Assembly (NCBI GenBank): GCA_021827245.1 | Contig: JAKAWN010000122.1 | Span: 1 to 16,234 of the forward strand | Reading direction: 5' to 3' | Source: Acidobacteriota bacterium | GTDB taxonomy: Bacteria; Acidobacteriota; Terriglobia; UBA7540 | Length of the DNA stretch: 16,234 nt | Part shown: one piece after another, positions 7,631 to 14,825 of the stretch | Layout of the letters: each line of letters begins with the position of its first letter | Position numbering within the stretch: position 1 is the first letter of the stretch | Program-made: the position numbers and the translations under genes | The notes under the pieces: model-generated | Seen by the model: only the letters and a program-made list of their open reading frames with translations | The model's database searches: none | What the model was told of the DNA's origin: nothing

Positions 7631-9007
7631 ATGAGCTTATTTTTGCAGGGCATGCTGATCGCCGCCTTAATTGCAGCAAACGCCTTTTTTGTAGCGGCCG
7701 AGTATTCATTATTGAGCGTCAGGCGGAGCCGTCTGCAGCAGCTTGTGCGGATAGGCAATTCGCGCGCCATCCTGGTGCAGAAGCTTCTGATGTTTCCCAG
7801 CCGTCTGTTCTCAGGACTGCAATTGGGGGTGACCGCGGCAAGCCTGCTGCTGGGCTGGCTGGGAGAATCGATGTTGGCGGCGGACATCCGCGAGCTCCTT
7901 GCGGGTCGTATACAGCATTTTGTTGGTCCGCTTTCCCACGGGACGGCCACAGTGATTGCTTTCCTGCTGATTACAGGGCTGCTGATGGTTCTGGGCGAGC
8001 TAGCGCCAAAAACGATTGGCTACGAGCGCGCCGAAAGAGTCGCCCTGGTTTTCTCGCTGCCCTTGAGCGTGTTCATGCGCGTGGTACGTTACCCGGTGAT
8101 GGTGATGGACCGGCTGGCCAGCGCTGTGACAAGGGTGGTTGGGGTTACGGCGTCCGTTGGACACGGCGAGATGCACAGCCTGGAAGAAATAGAACTGATT
8201 GTGACCGGCGTGCGTAAGCGCGGCCTCCTGGGTGAAAAACAGGAGGAGATGATCCGCAGCGTTTTCGATCTCAACCGCGCCCTGGTCAGGGAGATCATGG
8301 TCCCGAGGAACCAGATCGCGTCATTGCCTCTTAGCAAAGATCTCCATTTCATCTTGGACAGCATCGTCAAAGACCAACATTCACGCATTCCCATCTATGA
8401 GGGTTCGCCCGACCACATCACCGGAGTTCTTTATGCGCGCGACTTGCTGGGCGTTACGCTGGACCGTCTTCGGCATCACATTCCGCTCACCGAACCTCTC
8501 GATCTGGCATCGCTGCTACATCCGCCGATGATTGTCCCTGAGATGATGCCCCTGATCAAATTCCTGGACGAAGCCCGCCGGCTCCACGCGCACCTTGCTC
8601 TGGTGGTGGACGAGTTCGGGACCTTTGTCGGCTTGGTGACCATCGAGGACGTGCTGGAACAGATTGTGGGTGAAATCCAGGATGAGTATGACCGGGAAGA
8701 GACGGCCATCAAGAAACTGGGTGAGCACGTTCTGGTGGTGGATGCCGCGCTCAGCCTGCGCGAGCTGGCAGACGACTATGACATCGTGCTTCCTCGGGGG
8801 GAAGGGTACGAGACGCTGGCCGGGTTTGTGCTGGACTGCCTGGGCAAAATCCCCAAGGGCGGCGAAAGCTTTGCTTACGAAGACCGGGTTTATACGGTGG
8901 TTGATATGGACGGATTGCGCGTGGCGAAAGTGAAAATCGAAAAGCTCGGCAGCAAGAGCACAGGTCCCAAGGTTGTTCCGCTGCGGTCAAAAGGGAGTTC
9001 AGGATAA
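7631..9007 (+). CDS. CNNM/CorC-type membrane protein with paired CBS domains
   Basis: The product is 458 residues from ATG 7631, chosen because AGGGAA (7619-7624) lies 6 bases before it; ATG 7610 would add seven residues and overlaps a TAGAAT box. Four membrane segments at about 3-24, 57-79, 103-124 and 133-158 form the CNNM (DUF21) domain, with the conserved GELAPKTIGY at 122-131. A paired CBS unit follows at about 222-280 (VREIMVPRNQIASLP) and 300-352 (LALVVDEFGTFVGLVTIEDVLEQIVGEI). A C-terminal CorC_HlyC domain spans about 365-440, including DYDIVLPRGEGYETLAGFVL. This is the full domain order and normal length. Family members are Mg2+ (or Co2+) efflux proteins gated by nucleotide binding at the CBS pair; the old label hemolysin is misleading. 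It ends 15 bases from the convergent SAM hydrolase gene. Confidence 0.93.
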   Translation: MSLFLQGMLIAALIAANAFFVAAEYSLLSVRRSRLQQLVRIGNSRAILVQKLLMFPSRLFSGLQLGVTAASLLLGWLGESMLAADIRELLAGRIQHFVGPLSHGTATVIAFLLITGLLMVLGELAPKTIGYERAERVALVFSLPLSVFMRVVRYPVMVMDRLASAVTRVVGVTASVGHGEMHSLEEIELIVTGVRKRGLLGEKQEEMIRSVFDLNRALVREIMVPRNQIASLPLSKDLHFILDSIVKDQHSRIPIYEGSPDHITGVLYARDLLGVTLDRLRHHIPLTEPLDLASLLHPPMIVPEMMPLIKFLDEARRLHAHLALVVDEFGTFVGLVTIEDVLEQIVGEIQDEYDREETAIKKLGEHVLVVDAALSLRELADDYDIVLPRGEGYETLAGFVLDCLGKIPKGGESFAYEDRVYTVVDMDGLRVAKVKIEKLGSKSTGPKVVPLRSKGSSG

Positions 9008-9022
9008 TTTTGCAGCTATTCG

Positions 9023-9847
9023 TCAGGCGCCTGAGGCCGGCGCATTTCCGAAAGCCACTTCCACTTCCGCTCCCCGGCTCACGTTCAATGCCCTTGCGGC
9101 AGAGCCGCGATTAGTGCAGATTTCCAGAAATCCAGAACTTCCGACAATGGCAAAAAGTTCTGACGGTTGCCCGGCCGCAAAGGATTCACTGAGTCGCGTA
9201 ATCTCGTGCCCGTTGATGATGATGCGGAACGGTGGTGGGTTCCCGCCGAAAAGCTTCGGGACATCGGCAGGACGGATGTTGGTGATGACGTTCCCAAATT
9301 TGTCCACTTTGATGGCGATACCCTTGAGAAGTGTGTCGTTTACTCGCTTGGGACGAAGTGATGTGAACCTTGCGTAATCGGTAAGCATGCCACCCAATTT
9401 CTGCACTTCCATCCCTCGGCTGAGCCACGCGGCCACGGGCGCAAAAATGTCCCTGCCATGGAAAGTGTGGCTGACGGGCTTAAGGAAAAAATGCTCGGCG
9501 GTTACGTGGCACACTTCAATCTTTTCCTCCCTCTCGTAAACCAGCGACAGGACGCCGTTGTCCGGAGCTACAAATTTGTAATCCTTTGTCTGCACGACAA
9601 TGGGACGCCGCTCCGTTCCTACGCCGGGATCGACCACCACCAGATGAACGGTGCCCGGCGGGAAGTAGTGATAGCTCTGGTCAAGGCTGTATGCGGCGTC
9701 AAAGATGTCGTACGAATGCACCTGATGGTTGATGTCAACAATAACGGCGTCGGGATTGATGCCCAGCATCACGCCTTTCATGACCCCCACATAATGGTCG
9801 TTTTCACCGAAATCCGTAGTGATTGTAATGATCGGTTTTGCAGCCAA
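9023..9847 (-). CDS. S-adenosylmethionine hydrolase (adenosine-forming), DUF62 family
   Basis: The product is 274 residues, with a TTG start at 9847-9845 preceded by GAGG at a 5-base spacing. The family splits S-adenosylmethionine with an activated water to adenosine and methionine, and related enzymes are the SAM halogenases. The fold motifs are ITTDFGENDHYVG (9-21), VVDPGVGTERRP (71-82), VAPDNGVL (93-100), TFHGRDIFAP (128-137), and FGNVITNI in the C-terminal barrel. The Asp-Arg-His triad expected for the water-using enzyme can be placed at D73, R80 (same 7-residue spacing) and H130. There is no signal peptide, so it is cytoplasmic. The cellular reason for destroying SAM is unclear across the family, and neighbours do not help. 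Confidence 0.93.
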   Translation of the reverse strand: MAAKPIITITTDFGENDHYVGVMKGVMLGINPDAVIVDINHQVHSYDIFDAAYSLDQSYHYFPPGTVHLVVVDPGVGTERRPIVVQTKDYKFVAPDNGVLSLVYEREEKIEVCHVTAEHFFLKPVSHTFHGRDIFAPVAAWLSRGMEVQKLGGMLTDYARFTSLRPKRVNDTLLKGIAIKVDKFGNVITNIRPADVPKLFGGNPPPFRIIINGHEITRLSESFAAGQPSELFAIVGSSGFLEICTNRGSAARALNVSRGAEVEVAFGNAPASGA

Positions 9848-9892
9848 TGTCCCCTCTCGGTAGTGGCATCTCGAAAGCTAAAACTAGATTGC

Positions 9893-9921
9893 AAACTAAC
9901 GGAAAGGATGCTGGCTGTCAA
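9893..9921 (-). promoter_or_regulatory. Candidate promoter of the SAM hydrolase gene
   Basis: On minus, a perfect TTGACA (9921-9916) is followed after 17 bases by a weak TAGTTT (9898-9893). It lies about 45 bases before the TTG start. Confidence 0.42.
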
Positions 9922-9949
9922 GTTTGGCGGAGGGATTGTGAATGTTTCC

Positions 9950-9965
9950 ATGCGATTTTTCGCAT
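9950..9965. other. Short hairpin ATGCGA-TTTT-TCGCAT
   Basis: A perfect 6-base stem with a 4-base loop lies in the 192-base gap between the aldo/keto reductase 3' end and the SAM hydrolase promoter. No T-run follows it on the minus strand, so it is not a typical intrinsic terminator; a regulator site or chance are alternatives. I see nothing else in this gap. Confidence 0.25.
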
Positions 9966-10039
9966 CTGTTTCTGAAGCGCCAGACCCCTGCCGTGCATGA
10001 GCTCCTGGATTCCTGAAGGCGGAAGCGGCGCAATCCCTT

Positions 10040-11149
10040 CTATCGCTTTTGAAACATTTTGCGATATTCAGTGAGCGGGAGTGGTGGCACGCGGGCTGTT
10101 GCGATGTTTTCTTCAAGATGTTTGCGCTTGGTCATTCCAACCAGGGCGCAGGTGATTCCCGGAGTGGATCGAACAAATTGGATCGCCCGCTGCGCGTCCG
10201 TTGCGAGGCCAGGGATCCATTGCTGCAAGCCAGCCGGCAGCCCCCGGGCAAGGTGACCTTGCAGCAGGCTGGCGCTCGAAAATACCATCAGCCCATGCTC
10301 CCGCGCCACCTGAAGAAGGGGGACTTTGCGGCCATTCATGGCCTGGGTATTTTTGGCCAGCGCTTCGGACATGGCGATGTTGAACGGTAGCTGAACCGCT
10401 GCGAAATGATGCTTTAGCCCTCCAACTTCTCTTGCCACGCCGAGCATCTCTTCCAGCGAGATTGCCTCCTGAGAATCCTCCGGTACGCGGAAGCCATTCC
10501 AGGTGGCGGCCCCGTATATGCGAATTTTGCCATCGGCAACCGCCTGTTCAAGCGCGCCCATGGCGGGCCGGAGGCGCCGGAGGAACTCATCACGCGAGAC
10601 CTCCCGAAGCTGGGTTTCGGGGTTGTGGAGATAATAGAGGTCAATTGTCTCAACGCCGAGGTTCGCTCGGCTGACGTCGATTTGATTTGCCAGATAACGC
10701 GGTGCCAGGGTATGACACCCGGCCACAATTTCCTCCGGCTGCACCAGGCCGGTCCGGATCAGTTTCTCATGGAAATAAACCGCGGGATCGTCCGGCACTG
10801 TGCCATCGTAGGCGAGAAAGCCGCCTTTGGTTGCTAGGAAGATCTCATCGCGTTCGGCAGTTCCTGACGAAGTCAGTTCAGCGAGGCCCATGCCCACCGC
10901 GCGCTCGCTGTGCATGTTGCGGTAATTGACGGCCGTGTCGATTACGTTGATGCCGCTTTGGACCGCCAACACGACGGCTTCAGCGTATTGATCATCTACC
11001 TCCTGTGCGGGATCGCCAAGGTAAGTCCCCAAGCCGATGGAGGATGTCCAGAGCCCCCGAGATTGGCGATAACAGCCAGGCAGGCTATCAGCGAAACGTT
11101 GGTGATAGCGCTGAGTCCCCTCCGGAGTTGCACAGCCTTTCATCAGCAT
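10040..11149 (-). CDS. Aldo/keto reductase
   Basis: The product is 369 residues from ATG 11149; a GTG at 11188 would add 13 unconserved residues (LKRRSASWDKHS). This is an NAD(P)H-dependent oxidoreductase with a TIM-barrel fold. The catalytic tetrad is visible: D71 and Y76 in NVIDTAVNYRNMHSERAVG, K108 in IFLATKGGF, and H175 in IDLYYLHNPE. The cofactor-binding end reads VRSTPGITCALVGMTKRKHLEENIA, the usual pattern near the C terminus. The substrate is unknown; the sequence is nearest to the YajO/YghZ-like reductases with a long insert before the Lys (LTSSGTAERDE). No ribosome site is obvious. It stands alone, with a 192-base gap downstream and the hairpin region upstream. Confidence 0.9.
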   Translation of the reverse strand: MLMKGCATPEGTQRYHQRFADSLPGCYRQSRGLWTSSIGLGTYLGDPAQEVDDQYAEAVVLAVQSGINVIDTAVNYRNMHSERAVGMGLAELTSSGTAERDEIFLATKGGFLAYDGTVPDDPAVYFHEKLIRTGLVQPEEIVAGCHTLAPRYLANQIDVSRANLGVETIDLYYLHNPETQLREVSRDEFLRRLRPAMGALEQAVADGKIRIYGAATWNGFRVPEDSQEAISLEEMLGVAREVGGLKHHFAAVQLPFNIAMSEALAKNTQAMNGRKVPLLQVAREHGLMVFSSASLLQGHLARGLPAGLQQWIPGLATDAQRAIQFVRSTPGITCALVGMTKRKHLEENIATARVPPLPLTEYRKMFQKR

Positions 11150-11225
11150 GGAGTGTTTATCCCAAGAGGCAGAACGCCGCTTCAACACTAACTGGATTTA
11201 TCCCGGAAAGCCACACACTTGCAAC

Positions 11226-11256
11226 GCGGGCAGGGGGCTTCCGGGCTGAAGCCCGC
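11226..11256. repeat. GC-rich hairpin with GGGCTGAAGCCC core (REP-like or weak terminator)
   Basis: Two alternative stems share this site. GGGCTTC (11235-11241) pairs with GAAGCCC (11248-11254), or the tighter CGGGCT-GA-AGCCCG (11242-11255) forms, and the outer GCGGGC/GCCCGC (11226-11231 and 11251-11256) can also pair. It lies just past the stop of usp, but no T-run follows on the minus strand. The GGGCTGAAGCCC word is familiar from dispersed repeats in such genomes (from memory). Confidence 0.4.
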
Positions 11257-11291
11257 CGCAAAATCCAAATGGGACATAGTCCGGACGAATG

Positions 11292-11708
11292 TTACTTGGC
11301 GCGAAGCAGGAGCACAGGAACGCTGATCCGATGCTGTACCCGCGGCGCTGTTGTCCCCAAAAGCAGGTCCTTGATGAACCTGTGTCCATGTGTGCTCATG
11401 GCGACCAGGTCGCAACCCTTTTCCTGGACCCACCTGACGATTTCGCTCGACGGATCGCCGTACGCCAGCGCCGCCTCGGCAGGAATGCCTTCCGTCTGGA
11501 ACTCGGCTTGCACTTTTTCCAGGTACGCCTTGTCTTCAGCGACTTCGGGGCTGACGGCGTCGGGACCGTACATGCGCGCGGCCCAGCCGTCGGCTACGTG
11601 CAGAAGCGCCACGCAGCTGTGCATGATCTTGGCCAGAGCTTTAATGTGCTCGATGATGGCTCGGTCGCTCGGAGTCGTGTCGAGGGTCACCAGAATCTTC
11701 TCGTACAT
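11292..11708 (-). CDS. Universal stress protein, UspA family
   Basis: The product is 138 residues starting at MYEKILVTLD (ATG 11708), preceded by GGGGGAA at a 7-base spacing; an upstream in-frame ATG at 11762 would overlap mntH and add unconserved residues. The start ILVTLDTTPSD and the C-terminal MSTHGHRFIKDLLLGTTAPRV match the ATP-binding subgroup: the G-X2-G-X9-G(S/T) loop is present except that the first Gly is Ser. Such proteins bind ATP and accumulate in stress or growth arrest; the precise role is not known. The gene starts 40 bases after the mntH stop, on the same strand, so the two are probably one transcript. The hairpin at 11226-11256 may end it. Confidence 0.88.
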   Translation of the reverse strand: MYEKILVTLDTTPSDRAIIEHIKALAKIMHSCVALLHVADGWAARMYGPDAVSPEVAEDKAYLEKVQAEFQTEGIPAEAALAYGDPSSEIVRWVQEKGCDLVAMSTHGHRFIKDLLLGTTAPRVQHRISVPVLLLRAK

Positions 11709-11748
11709 GTTAAGTTCCCCCAGAGCAAGTATACCTTCGCCGCATCGC

Positions 11749-13200
11749 TCAGTGGCCCACAATCACCGTCCATGCGGCCTTGAACGCCTGCGGCAAGCCG
11801 TAAATGTCCATAGTGGTGATGAGCAGAGCACTGCTCCAGCCAGCAATGATTAGAAACCAGCCGTTTCGCCACTTGCCCATGTGTTTGCGGGAGCTCGTGA
11901 ACTGCAGCAAGGGGAACATGGCAAAGGGAAGTTGCAAGGCCAGCACCACCTGGCTGAGGATGAGCAGATCGGTCACACTGCTGCTGCCGCGAATCCCGAT
12001 GATCACAATCGCCGGGATAATGGCCATAGTACGGGTGATCAGCCGCCGCAACCATGGTCGGATCCGCCAGTGCATAAATCCTTCCATCACCACTTGGCCA
12101 GCCAGTGTGCCAGTGATCGTGCTGCTTTGCCCACTGGCTAGCAGGGCGACCGCAAACAACGTACTGGCCAAGGCAGTCCCTAGCAGCGGCGCCAAGGTGA
12201 GATAGGCGACACGGATCCAGTCGGTATCCGGGGTGAACTGGATCACGCGTCCGCCTGGTACGATCACGCTCGTCTTTCCGTAAAAGACCAGGGCTGCCAG
12301 AACCAATATAGCAGCGTTTACGAAGAAAGCGATGGTGAGGGCGACCGAGGCATCAATGGTATTGAATCGGATGCCGCTGCGGACAGAAGCATCATCCTTC
12401 TGGAGTTTGCGGCTTTGCACCAGGGCCGTGTGGAGATAGAGATTGTGAGGCATTACGGTTGCACCAATAATGCCGATGGCCAGCACCACCATGCCACTTT
12501 GGGCGAGTCCTGGGTGGAAAAGCGCGCCTCCCATTTCGATGAAACTGGGCCGAGTCTGGGGAAGGATAAAAATCTCGATGTAGTAGCACAGGGCCATCGT
12601 CGCCACCAGCAGCAGAACTACAGCCTCAATTGTCCGCATTCCGAAATGCTGCAGGCCGAGCAGGATCAGGACATCACACCCGGTGATGATTACTGCCCAA
12701 AGCAAGGGGATTCGGAACAGAAGGTTGAGGGCGACGGCGCTGCCCAGCAATTCCGCCAGGTCAGTGGCGCCGATGGCGAGTTCGCTCAGGAGCCAGTTGG
12801 GCACGCGAGTCCAGCGTGGATACCATTCACGGCAGCATTGGGCAAGGTCCATGCCGGTGACAACGCCAAGGCGGGCGGCAATGACCTGCATAAAGATGGC
12901 CATCAGACTGGCCAGGCCGACCACCCACAGCAAGCCGTATTTGAACTGCGCACCGCCGGCGAGATCGGTTCCCCAGTTGCCGGGGTCCATGTATCCGACG
13001 CTGACCAGAATCGCCGGGCCGACAAAAGCCCACCAGTGCCGCCAGAAGCCTGCCTTCGCAGACGGTACCTCCACAGAGCCGTGCAACCCCTCGAGAGAAA
13101 GGCCGCGGCTGGATGGCGGCTGGCTTACTTCAACCGTTATGCTATTGGTGCTGGCAGGTTGCGGGGCTGAATTACCGGGTTTGTGTTGGGGATGATCCAT
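11749..13200 (-). CDS. mntH: Nramp-family divalent metal transporter, probably Mn(II)
   Basis: The product is 483 residues from ATG 13200. A longer open frame to 13323 is rejected because the candidate promoter (13260-13287) lies inside it. This is an inner-membrane proton-coupled importer of Mn2+ (and Fe2+). Helix 1 carries SVGYMDPGNWGTD with D72 and N75, and helix 6 carries GATVMPHNLYLHTALVQSR with A247 and M250; these four side or backbone groups coordinate metal in the family, and the Met selects transition metals over Ca/Mg. About 11 helices follow. The N-terminal 50 residues are polar, Pro/Ser-rich and unconserved, longer than in E. coli MntH. Length is otherwise normal (about 410 plus the tail). 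The usp gene follows closely. Regulation by a metal-sensing repressor at the palindrome 13250-13263 is inferred. Confidence 0.94.
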   Translation of the reverse strand: MDHPQHKPGNSAPQPASTNSITVEVSQPPSSRGLSLEGLHGSVEVPSAKAGFWRHWWAFVGPAILVSVGYMDPGNWGTDLAGGAQFKYGLLWVVGLASLMAIFMQVIAARLGVVTGMDLAQCCREWYPRWTRVPNWLLSELAIGATDLAELLGSAVALNLLFRIPLLWAVIITGCDVLILLGLQHFGMRTIEAVVLLLVATMALCYYIEIFILPQTRPSFIEMGGALFHPGLAQSGMVVLAIGIIGATVMPHNLYLHTALVQSRKLQKDDASVRSGIRFNTIDASVALTIAFFVNAAILVLAALVFYGKTSVIVPGGRVIQFTPDTDWIRVAYLTLAPLLGTALASTLFAVALLASGQSSTITGTLAGQVVMEGFMHWRIRPWLRRLITRTMAIIPAIVIIGIRGSSSVTDLLILSQVVLALQLPFAMFPLLQFTSSRKHMGKWRNGWFLIIAGWSSALLITTMDIYGLPQAFKAAWTVIVGH

Positions 13201-13249
13201 TTCAGAGTGGGGCTCGTGATAAGTGTTTACTACAGATTTGCTATCAGAA

Positions 13250-13263
13250 TAAACTATAGTTAA
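13250..13263. promoter_or_regulatory. Palindrome overlapping the mntH -10 and start site
   Basis: TAAACTATAGTTAA has a perfect 10-base core AACTATAGTT and one mismatched pair in the outer arms. It overlaps the end of the -10 box and the expected transcription start, the usual place for a repressor such as MntR or another DtxR/Fur-type protein. It does not match any operator consensus I know. Confidence 0.35.
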
Positions 13264-13287
13264 TACGCTTTGCTGGGTAACTGTCAA
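13260..13287 (-). promoter_or_regulatory. Candidate promoter of mntH-usp
   Basis: On minus, a perfect TTGACA (13287-13282) and TATTAA (13265-13260) are 16 bases apart. Transcription should begin near 13253, giving a leader of roughly 53 bases to ATG 13200. Between 13288 and 13475 I see no gene or convincing structure. Confidence 0.55.
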
Positions 13288-13475
13288 CCGGGAAATGTGC
13301 GTGTCGATCTTGAGGCCGGCCAATAGGGGGTTCCCTGACGGTCTCGTCGTTTGTGGCAGGTTGGCCGGGGAGATTGCGGGCCGGCCGCTTGCCGACCGTT
13401 AAATATGCGGCGACAAAGAAAGAGCGCTCGAAGGCTGTTGCGGCAACCGGAATTGAAAACGCGAAAGGCCAGCAG

Positions 13476-14402
13476 CTATTGAGATTTTCGCGCTTCAGTG
13501 ATGATCTGCTCGAGCCGGTTTTCGAGAATCAGATCGGGGCTGAAGTTTCGCAGTTTGACACGGCGAGCCGTGTCGTCATCAATAGCCCTGCGCGGCACAA
13601 GGCCGACAATCTCGCTGCCCTCGATGGCAATGCCTGCCTGGGCAGCTTCTGCGGCCACTGCATCAAAGACCGTACCGATGGCAGTGGTTTCAAAGTCCGT
13701 CAGATTCATCGAAACCTGAACGAGACCGAGCGCTTTCAGTTCCACGCCGATTGCCTTCACGCCCGGAAAACCCCCATCCGAGGCACGTATCTTTCTGGCC
13801 ATGGATTTCGCCAGATTGAGGTCGGTGGTGCTCAGGTTGATGTTGTAAGCAATCAGAAAGTTGCGGGCGCCGATGGCTGTGGCTCCCGCCGTCGGGTGGA
13901 GATCGGCCTCGCCGAAGTCTGGCCGGCGGTCTGGATTCCGCCGAACTTCCTCCCGCAGCCGTTCAAACTGTCCCTGGCGCACGTATTCGAGATTCTTTCG
14001 CCGAGGCTCTCGTGCTGCTGCCTCGTAAAGATAAGCAGGGATGCGAAATCGCCGCCACGTTTCCTCAGCCGCCCAGCGGGCAATCTCCACGCAGTCATCC
14101 AGATTGACGCCCTTGATTGGTACGAATGGCACAACGTCCGTAGCGCCCATTCGCGGATGTACGCCCCGGTGATCATTCAGATCGATGAGTTCAGCGGCGC
14201 GGCCGATCGCCCGCAATGCTGCTTCGCCCACGCTTTCATGGGTTCCCACGAACGTTACGACACTGCGATTGTGATCGGTATCCATCTGGGTTCCGAGCAG
14301 GTGCACATCAGGGCCGGCAAGCAGAGCCTCAATGATCGATTCGATCTTCTGGCTGTCGCTACCCTCGCTGAAATTCGGGATACATTCCACGATGGTTTGC
14401 AC
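13476..14402 (-). CDS. ftcD: Glutamate formimidoyltransferase (stand-alone)
   Basis: The product is 308 residues. It moves the formimino group from N-formiminoglutamate, the end product of the Hut pathway, to tetrahydrofolate, releasing glutamate; cytoplasmic. It opens IVECIPNFSEG (4-14), a family hallmark, and has DHRGVHPRMGATDVVPFVP (77-95) with H82, the catalytic His of mammalian FTCD. Folate-site features include YNINLSTTDL and SDGGFPGVKA. The cyclodeaminase half of the vertebrate enzyme is absent, as in many bacteria. The start is GTG (14402-14400); the frame is closed by a stop 3 codons earlier, and no good ribosome site is visible. It fits with the urocanase homologue on the same strand about 420 bases upstream, but the divergent fmdB gene lies between them, so they are separate transcripts. 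Confidence 0.95.
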   Translation of the reverse strand: MQTIVECIPNFSEGSDSQKIESIIEALLAGPDVHLLGTQMDTDHNRSVVTFVGTHESVGEAALRAIGRAAELIDLNDHRGVHPRMGATDVVPFVPIKGVNLDDCVEIARWAAEETWRRFRIPAYLYEAAAREPRRKNLEYVRQGQFERLREEVRRNPDRRPDFGEADLHPTAGATAIGARNFLIAYNINLSTTDLNLAKSMARKIRASDGGFPGVKAIGVELKALGLVQVSMNLTDFETTAIGTVFDAVAAEAAQAGIAIEGSEIVGLVPRRAIDDDTARRVKLRNFSPDLILENRLEQIITEARKSQ

Positions 14403-14529
14403 ACGGAAAATTTAGCATAGAACGCGACGAGGAGTCGCTGGCGAATTCCTGCATATCAAATGCATTACGCGTTGTGGAGTGCTTCGGCAATCCCCCTGGC
14501 CTCTGACTGGGGCGACCTTTGGAAGGCAT

Positions 14530-14557
14530 GTGACGGAGGCGAGGGTTTTGCTATAAT
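14530..14557 (+). promoter_or_regulatory. Promoter of the zinc-ribbon gene
   Basis: A perfect TATAAT (14552-14557) is preceded by TG one base away (extended -10), and GTGACG (14530-14535) fits a -35 at 16 bases. The predicted leader is about 26 bases and holds the ribosome site. Confidence 0.65.
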
Positions 14558-14589
14558 TTGGTTAGAATCACAGCCGGAGGTGAAACTCG

Positions 14590-14754
14590 ATGCCGAGCTA
14601 CGAGTACATCTGCAAAGAGTGCAAAAAGCGCTTCACCTTGATTCTGAGCATCGCTGAATACGAAAAGGCCCAGCCAGCTTGCCCGAAATGCAAAAGCAAG
14701 AAAGTTGAGCAGGTGCCAGCTGCTTTCTTTGCGGTCACGTCCAAGAAGAGCTAA
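14590..14754 (+). CDS. FmdB-family zinc-ribbon protein, 54 residues
   Basis: A short ORF from ATG 14590 to TAA 14752-14754 encodes 54 residues. It begins MPSYEYICKECKKRFTL and has two CxxC knuckles, C8/C11 and C31/C34 (ACPKCKSK), the one-zinc ribbon of the FmdB regulatory-protein family. The family is named from a formamidase operon, but most members have no tested role; nucleic-acid or protein binding is the usual guess. The Lys-rich tail (TSKKS) fits that. GGAGG at 14576-14580 with a 9-base spacer, and the strong promoter before it, support real expression. It sits alone between ftcD and the urocanase gene and converges on the latter across 71 bases without a clear terminator. Confidence 0.88.
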   Translation: MPSYEYICKECKKRFTLILSIAEYEKAQPACPKCKSKKVEQVPAAFFAVTSKKS

Positions 14755-14825
14755 AGGCTCTGTGCTGCGAGAAGCTCACGGCTTTTCAGGCATGGGTGTG
14801 GGGAGTCCTGTGCGTCCGGAGGGTT

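Noticed and set aside
12415..13170. 251-codon plus-strand open frame inside mntH
   Set aside because: The protein has low-complexity polar content with no known motif, while the minus strand encodes a full Nramp protein.
13380..13387. GGCCGGCC palindrome
   Set aside because: An 8-base GC palindrome is common by chance in GC-rich DNA and shows no stem-loop or T-run around it.
13353..14420. Long plus-strand open frame (355 codons) across ftcD
   Set aside because: It is antisense to a clearly recognised ftcD, has no domain I recognise and lacks a ribosome site; it arises from GC-rich codon use.
14450..14464. TGCAT-N5-ATGCA inverted repeat between ftcD and fmdB
   Set aside because: Short arms and no matching promoter for ftcD around it; expected by chance in this length.
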